This document shows positions 1-7,600 of a stretch of 20,332 nt of DNA, one piece after another. The position numbers and the translations under genes were made by a program. The DNA comes from an uncultured Planctomycetaceae bacterium (GTDB lineage: Bacteria > Planctomycetota > Planctomycetia > Pirellulales > Pirellulaceae), in NCBI GenBank assembly GCA_903927685.1, contig CAIYOB010000116.1:1-20332 (forward strand). The letters run 5' to 3'. Positions within the stretch are counted from its first letter, which is position 1; each line of letters begins with the position of its first letter. Under the pieces are notes generated by a model. That model worked only from the letters and a program-made list of their open reading frames with translations, made no database searches and was not told the origin of the DNA.

Positions 1-125
1 AGGACGGCGCGGCCCAGAAGGACGGCGCGGCCCAGAAGGACGGCGCGGCCCAGAAGGACGGCGCGGCCCAGAAGGACGGCGCGGCCCAGAAGGACGGCGC
101 GGCCCAGAAGGACGGCGCGGCCCAG
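1..125 (+). repeat. 18-bp perfect tandem repeat (minisatellite), 7 copies
   Basis: The unit AAGGACGGCGCGGCCCAG is repeated head to tail; units end at 17, 35, 53, 71, 89, 107 and 125. The first copy lacks one base only because the window begins there. All copies are identical at DNA level, including third codon positions, which implies recent expansion or homogenisation by slippage or recombination. The array very likely extends to the left of the window. Confidence 0.95.
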
Positions 126-155
126 AAGAACGGCCACAAGCACGTGCAGAAGTAA
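1..155 (+). CDS. C-terminal fragment of a KDGAAQ-repeat protein (5' end outside window)
   Basis: The frame is open from the left edge (first full codon at 3) to a TAA at 153-155. It encodes about seven tandem copies of Lys-Asp-Gly-Ala-Ala-Gln and then a short basic tail, KNGHKHVQK. The visible part is low-complexity, strongly charged and hydrophilic, without hydrophobic segments or cysteines, so it is probably disordered. The rest of the protein is outside the window, so no function can be assigned. The codon phase is supported because the 18-bp repeat stays in frame and ends in a unique tail and stop, followed 75 bp later by a strong terminator. Chance repeat DNA that happens to be open is the alternative, but the terminator downstream argues for a real transcribed gene. 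Confidence 0.6.
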   Translation, partial: DGAAQKDGAAQKDGAAQKDGAAQKDGAAQKDGAAQKDGAAQKNGHKHVQK

Positions 156-185
156 CTCGTAGCTCTGCCAAATCCTTCGTCTGGT

Positions 186-211
186 CGAGGGCGTTACCAT
201 GGCCGCCCTCG
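186..211 (+). other. Short stem-loop upstream of the terminator
   Basis: CGAGGGCG at 186-193 is complementary to CGCCCTCG at 204-211, giving an 8-bp GC-rich stem with a 10-nt loop. The same two octamers recur as parts of the terminator stem just downstream, so the arms could pair in alternative ways. It lies in the 3' untranslated region of the repeat-protein gene. A role in 3'-end stability or termination is possible but not shown. Confidence 0.5.
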
Positions 212-230
212 GCGAAAAACGGACACCAGG

Positions 231-268
231 AAAACGCCCTCGCACATTGTTGTGCGAGGGCGTTTTTT
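231..268 (+). terminator. Rho-independent terminator after the repeat-protein gene
   Basis: A 16-bp perfect stem (231-246 with 251-266), a TTGT tetraloop and a run of T at 263-268 form a textbook intrinsic terminator. The left arm begins with AAAA, so it could also terminate transcription from the opposite strand. It ends 46 bp before the next start codon, so it separates the KDGAAQ gene from the transglutaminase-like gene. It also makes a GTG start at 252, inside the stem, unlikely. Confidence 0.9.
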
Positions 269-298
269 GTTTAATGGCCGCATTCGGATTCTGATTCC

Positions 299-307
299 AG
301 GAAGGAG
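299..307 (+). promoter_or_regulatory. Ribosome binding site that fixes the start at 315
   Basis: AGGAAGGAG lies at 299-307, with GGAG ending 7 nt before ATG 315. The frame is open further upstream to a GTG at 252, but that codon is inside the terminator stem. The Shine-Dalgarno match and the signal peptide that begins right at ATG 315 both favour the shorter protein. Confidence 0.75.
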
Positions 308-314
308 TTCAAGC

Positions 315-1436
315 ATGGCCGCGTTATCGATCGCCTTGGGGTTGTCCTTAGCGCTCAGCAGCGCTGCGGAAACCACTGAGGCCCAGCGGATGATCGTTGC
401 CGAGGAAGCGTCCTGTCAGACTGAGGCTTATCAGCGGCGGTGGGGGCAGGAAATCGTCTGGCATTTTGACGATCTACCGACGCGTGGCGGCGTACCGGAG
501 TCGCGTATTCCCTATTCCGGTCACGATTACCCGGATCGGGCTGGGGGAACGATTCAGGCCATGCGCAAATACGACTTGGCGTTTCATCAAGGGCAGCCTT
601 TGGCAACGGAGTTCGAGCAGAAGGACACCAGCACGATCAAAGAGCCGACACTCGAACGCCGAGGCGTTCTGAAGCTGCGACGATCGATGGTCGCACGAAC
701 GCCCGGTTGGCACGGCCACTGCAACGGCTGGACAGCCGCCTCGATTCGGCATGCCGAGCCCCAGGCGAGTGTGCAACGCAACGGCGTCACTTTCACGCCG
801 GCCGACATCAAGGCCCTGCTGGCGGAGATTTACATGTACTCGGAGGCCGAGTTCCTGGGGGGGGACGACGACGAGAGCGATCCGGATGACGACGCGATCA
901 ATCCCGGTCTGTTGCATGTTGTGCTCGCCAACTGGATCGGTCGCAGCTCGCATCCGGTCGCCATGGACTCGACGCTGGGCAAGGAAGTGTGGAACTACCC
1001 GATCTACGCGTTTTCGTCCACCTCCGCAAAACGGTCAGGCGGTCAGCAAGTCGAGGTGCGGACGAACGCCGCCTATGCGGCAAGCACGAATCAGGAGTAC
1101 CCCCAGTCGCCCCGCTTAAAGCGGGTCAAGTCCTTCCACTACCTGCTCGACCTGGACTCGGAAGGCAAGGTCACGGGGGGCAGGTATTTCAGCGACAGCG
1201 AGCGAATCGACATGCTGTGGGCGCCGCTGGCACCGGCTCAGGGAGGCCAGGAGGGCAACGAACGGGGGAATCCGCACGTCGACGTCCAGGAGGTTTTCTC
1301 CGTCTGGCGCGAGTCCGTGCCGGAGGACATTCGCAAGAAATGGGTCAATATCGATCCGCTGGAAGAGGATCGGGGCGTCGCCGAAGCGCCAGGGATGGTT
1401 GAACGCAATCTCGCCGCTCCCGCGACGGGCAGTTAG
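315..1436 (+). CDS. Secreted transglutaminase-elicitor-like protein
   Basis: The 373-aa product starts with a short hydrophobic signal peptide (about residues 1-18, AALSIALGLSLALSSAA), so it is probably exported. The core resembles the transglutaminase elicitor family first known from the Phytophthora GP42 cell-wall protein. W132-H-G-H-C136-N-G-W139 holds a likely nucleophilic Cys in the family's GHCNGW setting. H213-P-V-A-M-D218 before VWNYPIYAF could supply the His and Asp of the triad. The segment from about 274 to 303 (FHYLLDLDSEGKVTGGRYFSDSE..DMLW) fits the C-terminal beta part. An acidic run sits at 184-193. If active, it would form or break Gln-amide bonds outside the cytoplasm; protein cross-linking is inferred, and a protease-like or hydrolase activity on the same fold is possible. 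No signal for an operon with the next gene is visible, as 195 bp separate them. The family call is from motif recognition only. Confidence 0.65.
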   Translation: MAALSIALGLSLALSSAAETTEAQRMIVAEEASCQTEAYQRRWGQEIVWHFDDLPTRGGVPESRIPYSGHDYPDRAGGTIQAMRKYDLAFHQGQPLATEFEQKDTSTIKEPTLERRGVLKLRRSMVARTPGWHGHCNGWTAASIRHAEPQASVQRNGVTFTPADIKALLAEIYMYSEAEFLGGDDDESDPDDDAINPGLLHVVLANWIGRSSHPVAMDSTLGKEVWNYPIYAFSSTSAKRSGGQQVEVRTNAAYAASTNQEYPQSPRLKRVKSFHYLLDLDSEGKVTGGRYFSDSERIDMLWAPLAPAQGGQEGNERGNPHVDVQEVFSVWRESVPEDIRKKWVNIDPLEEDRGVAEAPGMVERNLAAPATGS

Positions 1437-1546
1437 CGCGGCGTCGAGGCGAACGGTTGGAGTGCCTGGGGGCGAGTGCGGCGAGCCCTCAGACGCAAGA
1501 CTGCTGGTCCCGTTCTCCCTGATCGCGACCGAGCGTCCCAGGCGAG

Positions 1547-1574
1547 TTGCTGTCTGGCACGGGCCGACTATCAT
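1547..1574 (+). promoter_or_regulatory. Weak sigma70-like promoter candidate upstream of the DPP4 gene
   Basis: TTGCTG (1547-1552) and TATCAT (1569-1574) are separated by 16 bp, about 58 bp upstream of the ATG at 1632. The -10 box matches five of six consensus bases and the -35 only about half. Planctomycete promoters are poorly defined, so this is a guess from the bacterial consensus. No terminator is seen between 1436 and this site, so read-through from the upstream gene is also possible. Confidence 0.22.
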
Positions 1575-1631
1575 GGGAGCGTTGCCCCTGGGTTCACAAT
1601 AACCGATTCCCGCGATTGTCTCGAGGCTCCC

Positions 1632-3884
1632 ATGCACCAGCTTGCTGTCCGCTCTTGTTTTGTCTTCATCTGGGCTCTGGTTGGAATTGCACTGGCGGGC
1701 GAGGCTCCGGACCATTCGCTGCTGACCAACGAACGGATCTTCGATTCGCGTGACTTTGCCGGACAGTCGGTCTCGGCGCGGTGGGAGAAAGACGGTTCCG
1801 GATATCTGACTCTGGAAGCGTCCGGGTCCGCGGCTGGTGGCCGAGACATTGTCCTGCACGAGGTTTTGTCGGGCGACACCAAGGTGCTGGTGTCCGCGAG
1901 TCGCTTGGTTCCTCCTGGCGAATCCGCGCCGCTGGCCATCGACGACTACGCGTTTTCCGGCGACCAGAGCCTAGTACTGATCTACACGAACTCGAAACGC
2001 GTGTGGCGGGCCAACACGCGCGGCGACTATTGGGTACTGGACAGGGGCAGCCATGAGCTGCGAAAACTGGGTGGCGACGCGCCGCCAGCCTCGTTGATGT
2101 TCGCCAAGCTGTCGCCGACCGCTCGCCACGCCGCTTACGTCCGCGAGAACAACTTGTATGTCGAGGACTTGGCCACTCACCAGCGGACGGCCCTGACCGC
2201 GACCACCGATCGCCACCTCATCAACGGCACGTTCGACTGGGTCTACGAGGAGGAATTGGGGCTCCGGGATGGATTTGCTTGGAGCCCCGATGGATCGACA
2301 ATCGCCTATTGGCAACTGGACACGACGGGGGTCCCCGAGTACACGCTGGTCAACAACACCGACGGACTGTATCCCAAGCTGACGACCTTTGCCTACCCCA
2401 AAGTCGGCCAACAGAACTCGGCGTGCCGCGTCGGTGTCATTTCGGCGACCGGCGGCGAAACCCGCTGGCTGGATGTGCCGGGCGACTCGCGCGAGCACTA
2501 CATCGCCCGTTTGGCGTGGACGCCTGACTCCAAACAAGTCCTCCTTCAGCAGCTGAATCGACGGCAAAATGTGAATCGGGTTCTAATCGCGGACCGCGAG
2601 ACGGGGAATGTCACCGAGGTGCTCGCCGAACAGGATGCCGCCTGGGTCGATGTCGACGACGAATTCCATTGGCTGGACGAGGGCCGGAAGTTCACTTGGA
2701 TCAGCGACCGCGACGGCTGGCGGCACGTCTATCTGGCGTCCGTGCCGGGTGGCGAGCTCAAGCTGGCAACGCCTGGGGAATATGACGTGACGCAACTTCT
2801 GCACGTGGACGAGCGGAATGAATGCCTGTACTTCCAAGCGTCGCCGGAGAATCCGACCCAGCGTTATCTGTACAGGATCAAGTTCGATGGCACGCGACTC
2901 GAAAGGCTCACCCCCTCAGGCCAGAGTGGGTGGCACGACTATCAGGTTTCACCGGATGGTCTGCACGCGATTCATCAGGGCTCGACGGCCGACTCGCCAC
3001 CGGTTTTCGAGTTGATCGATCTGCCCGAACATACCACGCGGCGAGTGCTCGCCGACAATGCCGACCTGCGCAAGCAATGTGGAGAGCTGAAGAAGAAACC
3101 TGTCGAGTTCTTTCGGGTGGAGATCGAGCCCGGCGTCGCCCTTGACGCTTGGTGCCTGGTCCCGCCAGATCTTGACACCGGCAAGAAATATCCCGTGCTC
3201 GTATACGTCTATGGCGAACCGGCAGGTCAGACCGTGGTTGACCGGTGGGGCGGACGTAGCTGGCTGTGGCACGTGATGCTCGCCCAGCGAGGCTATGTCG
3301 TCATCAGTGTCGACAATCGCGGCACGCCGGCGCCTCGGGGACGCGACTGGCGGAAAGCGATGTTCCACAAGCTCGGCATCTTGGGGCCCGCCGACCAAGC
3401 GAAAGCGTTGGAAAAAACGTTGGCAGAACGGCCGTACCTCGATCGCGAACGCGTGGCGATCTGGGGCTGGAGCGGGGGCGGTTCCACCAGCCTGCACGCG
3501 ATTTTCAAGTTCCCCAAACTCTATCAGACCGCGATGGCTGTGGCCCCCGTACCCAACCGGCGTTTCTACGACACAATCTACGAAGAACGGTACATGGGCC
3601 TGCCCGGCGACAATCCGGAGGGCTATTCCGAGGGCTCGGCGATCAATTTCGCACATCAACTGCAGGGCGACCTGTTGATCGTTCACGGCACAGGCGACGA
3701 CAATTGCCACTATCAAGGTGCGGAATCGCTCATTAACGAGCTGGTGCGGCTCAACAAGCCATTCACAATGATGGCCTATCCCAACCGCTCGCATTCCATC
3801 GGCGAAGGGCCGAACACGACGCGGCATCTGCGGGAATTGCTGACTCGCTACTTGACCGAGCACCTGCCCCCAGGTCCTCGGTGA
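1632..3884 (+). CDS. Dipeptidyl peptidase IV family serine protease (S9B), secreted
   Basis: The 750-aa product is full-length for bacterial DPP IV. This enzyme removes N-terminal X-Pro or X-Ala dipeptides from peptides, usually in the periplasm or outside. Residues 1-23 form a signal peptide ending ALAG. Residues about 30-490 are the eight-bladed beta-propeller; it contains the diagnostic DWVYEEE motif (202-208) whose acidic pair binds the substrate amino terminus. Residues about 495-745 are the alpha/beta hydrolase: VYVYGEP (Y527, oxyanion tyrosine position), GWSGGG with nucleophile S614, HGTGDDN with D689, and NRSH with H721, so the triad is intact. The ATG at 1632 has GAGG 5 nt upstream. 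The frame is open back to 1476, but that extension would put about 50 arginine-rich residues before the signal peptide and has no support. The close alternative is another S9 prolyl peptidase, but the EE motif favours DPP IV. Confidence 0.9.
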   Translation: MHQLAVRSCFVFIWALVGIALAGEAPDHSLLTNERIFDSRDFAGQSVSARWEKDGSGYLTLEASGSAAGGRDIVLHEVLSGDTKVLVSASRLVPPGESAPLAIDDYAFSGDQSLVLIYTNSKRVWRANTRGDYWVLDRGSHELRKLGGDAPPASLMFAKLSPTARHAAYVRENNLYVEDLATHQRTALTATTDRHLINGTFDWVYEEELGLRDGFAWSPDGSTIAYWQLDTTGVPEYTLVNNTDGLYPKLTTFAYPKVGQQNSACRVGVISATGGETRWLDVPGDSREHYIARLAWTPDSKQVLLQQLNRRQNVNRVLIADRETGNVTEVLAEQDAAWVDVDDEFHWLDEGRKFTWISDRDGWRHVYLASVPGGELKLATPGEYDVTQLLHVDERNECLYFQASPENPTQRYLYRIKFDGTRLERLTPSGQSGWHDYQVSPDGLHAIHQGSTADSPPVFELIDLPEHTTRRVLADNADLRKQCGELKKKPVEFFRVEIEPGVALDAWCLVPPDLDTGKKYPVLVYVYGEPAGQTVVDRWGGRSWLWHVMLAQRGYVVISVDNRGTPAPRGRDWRKAMFHKLGILGPADQAKALEKTLAERPYLDRERVAIWGWSGGGSTSLHAIFKFPKLYQTAMAVAPVPNRRFYDTIYEERYMGLPGDNPEGYSEGSAINFAHQLQGDLLIVHGTGDDNCHYQGAESLINELVRLNKPFTMMAYPNRSHSIGEGPNTTRHLRELLTRYLTEHLPPGPR

Positions 3885-3941
3885 CGCCGGCCATGACCGT
3901 AATGTTGCCAAATGCTAGCAATTGTACGTGGGAGAAAATGG

Positions 3942-4119
3942 ATGCCCACGGCTTGCCCGTGGGAGCTTCACGTTTGCCGCTACGCAGACGGACACCTCTT
4001 CATAGTCTTCCCCGTTCCCCAGCGGCGGCGAAGCCGCCGCTGGGGAACGGGGAAGAGGGTGTGAGGAGCGTTCGTGTGTAGCCACAAGCGTAACCATCCC
4101 ACGGGCAAGCCGTGGGCAT
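3942..4119. repeat. 178-bp concentric palindromic element (MITE-like or structured repeat)
   Basis: Two perfect inverted repeats share one dyad axis near 4031. The outer arms are 23 bp (3942-3964 and 4097-4119). The inner hairpin has 24-bp arms (4006-4029 and 4033-4056) closed by a GAA triloop. The roughly 40-nt stretches between them are also partly complementary. Each outer arm is itself a small hairpin, CCCACGG plus CCGTGGG around a 5-nt loop. There is no T-run, so it is not a standard terminator, and no transposase or obvious target duplication is seen. It lies 57 bp after the DPP IV stop. A dispersed non-autonomous element or a structured 3'-end RNA are the main options. Confidence 0.85.
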
Positions 4120-4654
4120 TCGCTCATGCTGGCAGTGACTGCATTTCGCAAGCTTGCGATCAAGGCCGACCCACGGATGAGAGCGAAACCGCGACCTTGG
4201 CCACCAAACGCTGCCGCGTCAAAGACAAAAGACTTGCACCGTTACATGTATTAAGAATTCCTTTCGGTGCCTGTGTGCGGCCGAGTTGCGGGGAACCGTC
4301 CAGGGACGCCCTGCGTCAAAGGCGGGTGAGTTTCCGTATTATGTTCGTGGGGGCGACTGTTGCGTCGTACTTCGCCTCCGCCGCTACATCCGGAAAACAC
4401 GGCGTAAAGCGAAAAGATTACATTGTCAGTGGCTTAACTGTTAGTTGTGTTGGACCAGTCAGGGATTTTAATCCGCTTATTACGCCGCGGATGCCGACCT
4501 GAAGATTCCAGTCGGCTCATATTGCGTATATTTGCTTTACGTTCACTGCCGATGCTGCTGTTATTGGCCGCAATACTGCGCTGGCAGTGCGTAGGTCACT
4601 TTCCCGTACGAAACCATTGATCCTCAACGAGCGGGTCACACAAGGGGTTGGTTC
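4120..4654. other. Non-coding stretch upstream of the giant gene
   Basis: With the palindrome, this makes a gene-free interval from 3885 to 4654. This part is less GC-rich than the coding DNA and holds no open frame I believe: the longest, running to 4502, starts inside the palindrome and has no recognisable protein character. A perfect 14-bp palindrome, TCGCAAGCTTGCGA, sits at 4146-4159. A weak promoter candidate is TTTACG (4536-4541), 17 bp, TGTTAT (4559-4564), which would give a leader of about 85 nt. AAGGGG at 4642-4647, 7 nt before ATG 4655, is the likely ribosome binding site of the giant gene. Confidence 0.5.
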
Positions 4655-7600
4655 ATGGCCATCCGTCGATCGCGTAGTGTTTTGTCCAAGAAACGAAAGA
4701 ACCGGCAGGAACTCCTCTCGTCTATGCATCGCAAGCCGCGATCCGGGATGCAGCTCGAACGGCTCGAGGATCGGCAGCTGATGGCCGGCGCCCAGCTGAT
4801 TGGCATCCAGCCAAACGACGGTGCGCTGCTGCAGACTGGCGACATCCGCAATGTGGCACCTGCTGACTTGACATTCCGTTTCGACCAGAACCAAGTCATC
4901 GACCCGGACTCGTTAGGCAGCAGCACGGCGCCGGGAGGCATTCAAGTCACCCGCGCCAACCTGGACGGGGTGTTTGCCCCGGCGAGCGTCTCGAGCGATT
5001 TCGGCACCGGTTCCAGCGGGGTCCTGATCGAGTTCTCGGCGGTTCGTCTGGGCGACGATCAGAATGGCATTACACTGGCGATCACCAAGAGCAATTTCGG
5101 GGGCCCGGGCCTGCCTGGCGTCAGTGTCATCGGGCGGACCATCAACATCAGTCTGAACGTCAATACCAACAATCAAAGCACGGCCTTGGATCTGGTCAAC
5201 GCGATCGCGAACAGCGCCGAGGCCAGCAATCTGATCTCGGCGCGGATCGTTCGCGGTTCGCCTTCACAGAACATTGCCGCCACGGCCGCCGGGAACACGT
5301 CGCTGGTGTTGACCGGAGCCAACGACGTCGTCGTGCGTCCCGGCTATATCGGGGTCGGGGCCGAACCCGCGTTGAACGAAGTCGTGTTCCGGTTTGCGGG
5401 TCAAGCGACGGACGATGTCTACCGGATCGACATCTTCGGGACGGGGGCGACGCCGTTGAAGAACGTCAATGGCGAGACGTACCTGGACGGCGAGAACTCG
5501 ACCATCGTCTTCGAATTGGATTTGGCCCCCCAGATTGTCTCGGTGGTGCCTCAGCCCGTGATGCGTCTGACCAATGGCAGCCTGGTGCAGGAGCGCAACA
5601 AGATCGCCGTCTATTTCAACAACGACGATCTGAATGTGGCCAGCGCTCAGAATCCGCAGTTCTATCAGCTGGTCTACACCCGCGACACGCTGGAGAACAC
5701 GGACGACCAGGTCTTCATCCCCGCGTCCGTCCAGTACGACGCCACCAAGGACATGGCGATTCTGACCTTTGCCGCGGACTTGGCGACCTTGGCGCCGCCG
5801 GGAGTGGGAACCTTCCGCCTGCGGATCGGGACCGACGAGACCCCCACGCCGGCCGTGCCGGTCACGGTGACGCCCGAGTCGACCGGACAGGGCGTCTACA
5901 ACACCGTGCCCGTCAGTTACCTCGGGCTGACAGAGCAGTGGGGGCAGGCCACGCGGATCGAGGTCACGGAGAGCGATTTCGGCGTGGACGCTCTGCCCAA
6001 GGTGTCAGTGCTGGACAACGTCATCACCGTCCAACTGAACACGTACACGGCCTCCGGGAACATCTACAGTCCCTCCACGGCTCAGCAACTGGTCGATGCG
6101 ATCAAGGGGCATTTCATCGCCGGCCAGCAGGTCTTGGCCAGCGTCGATCCGGCGCTTGGAGCGACGGTCATCACCGGCGTGAGCCACGATCCGGTCACCC
6201 TGATGGGGCTGGGGTCCAGCTACTCGACCGCCAGCAACCTGGGCACCTTGACCGCGCAGAACCAGATCGTGCGCGGCCTGATTGAGCCGCAGGTTTACCG
6301 GCTTGAGTTGCCGGGCAGCAATGACGAACCGGGGCATCGCGAAACGCCGGTCAGCCAGCACTTGGCAGACGGCAGCGCGGACACGGATACGGGCATCACC
6401 CGGATCGAATACAACTTCCGGTCCGACATCGGCTACATCCCCGATTCGCTGAATAACCCGCAACCGGCGTTCAACATCATCACGGAGACACAAAAGCGGC
6501 GGGCGCGCGAAGCCCTGCAGGTGTTGAACGACCTGATCGGCGTCGAATTCGTGGAAACCGAGCGGGATGGGCTGATCATCGCATCGGGCGACACGCGGGC
6601 GACCAACCCGAACCAACCGCTGTTGGTGATGAGCGTCGATTTGAACGATCGTTTCAACGGCAGCTGGTTCCGCTCAGCGATGAGCGGGGTCACCAGCCTG
6701 TTGGGGCTGGGCAGCTCGCCGGAATTGCCCGGCCTGGCGATCGGAGACCTGGACACCAACACGGCCACTGCGGGCTTCGAGGTTCGCTCCAGCGACGCCG
6801 ACCTGGATTTCACCAACGTGCTTGAACCCACGGTGATGAGCGACCAGGATCTGCTGCATCTGCGGCACATGTACTTCCCCGAAAGCAAGGACATCGACCT
6901 GTTCCGGTTCGAACTGGCGGCGGTTCCCGGCCAGCCGAATGCCGACGGGCGGTTGACCATCGAGACGATGGCCGAGCGGCAGTTGCAGTCCAGCTTGCTG
7001 GACACGGTGCTGACCTTGTGGCGCGCCAAGCCCGACGGGACGTATGAACTGCTGGCGCGGAACGACAACTACTTCGGCCGCGATTCGTACCTGGAGTTGG
7101 ACCTGGCCGCGGGCGTGTATTACGTTGGCGTGAGCGCCAGCGGCAACGATGAGTACGATCCGATCATCGAGGATTCGGGCTTTGGCGGCACGACCCAAGG
7201 TGAATACGAGTTGCGTCTCAATTACCGGCCGGACGCCGCCAAGTCGATTGCCGATGCCGACAATCCCAATAACCCCGCGACGTTCCTGGACGGCGACGGC
7301 GACGGGGTCCCGGGCGGCGTATACAACTTCTGGTTCCGGACGGCGCCGGCTCTGACGTCCGGCGTCCCGACCAGCGCCGCCGAGACGATCTTCGTCGACA
7401 AGTCCTACGTGCCGCCGACGGGCGTGACGCCGTCGGGGACTCTGACCGCACCCTACAACAATCTGGCGACGGCGATCAGCAAGGCCGGATTCGGCGATAT
7501 CCTCCGCGTGGTCGGCAACGCCGGCGCGGACAAGAACCTGAGCACGCTGGCCGACAACCAGTCCTACCAGATCGGCTTCAACAGCCTCGGCGCGGCGTTG

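Noticed and set aside
1..125. Tandem repeats as a CRISPR array
   Set aside because: The 18-bp units are contiguous with no spacers and stay in reading frame to a stop codon; no cas genes are present.
252..314. N-terminal extension of the transglutaminase-like protein from GTG 252
   Set aside because: The GTG is inside the terminator stem, while ATG 315 has a good Shine-Dalgarno and starts directly with the signal peptide.
1476..1631. N-terminal extension of the DPP IV protein
   Set aside because: It would place about 50 Arg-rich residues before an obvious signal peptide; ATG 1632 has GAGG 5 nt upstream.
4006..4056. The 24-bp inner hairpin as an intrinsic terminator of the DPP IV gene
   Set aside because: No T-run follows the stem, and it forms the centre of a larger concentric palindrome, so a repeat element explains it better.
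4146..4159. 14-bp palindrome TCGCAAGCTTGCGA as an operator
   Set aside because: It is a perfect dyad, but it is about 500 bp from the nearest downstream start with no promoter nearby, so there is no support for a regulatory role.
4074..4502. A 142-codon + strand frame before the giant gene
   Set aside because: It begins inside the palindromic element, has no ribosome binding site or domain, and has an irregular composition typical of translated non-coding DNA.
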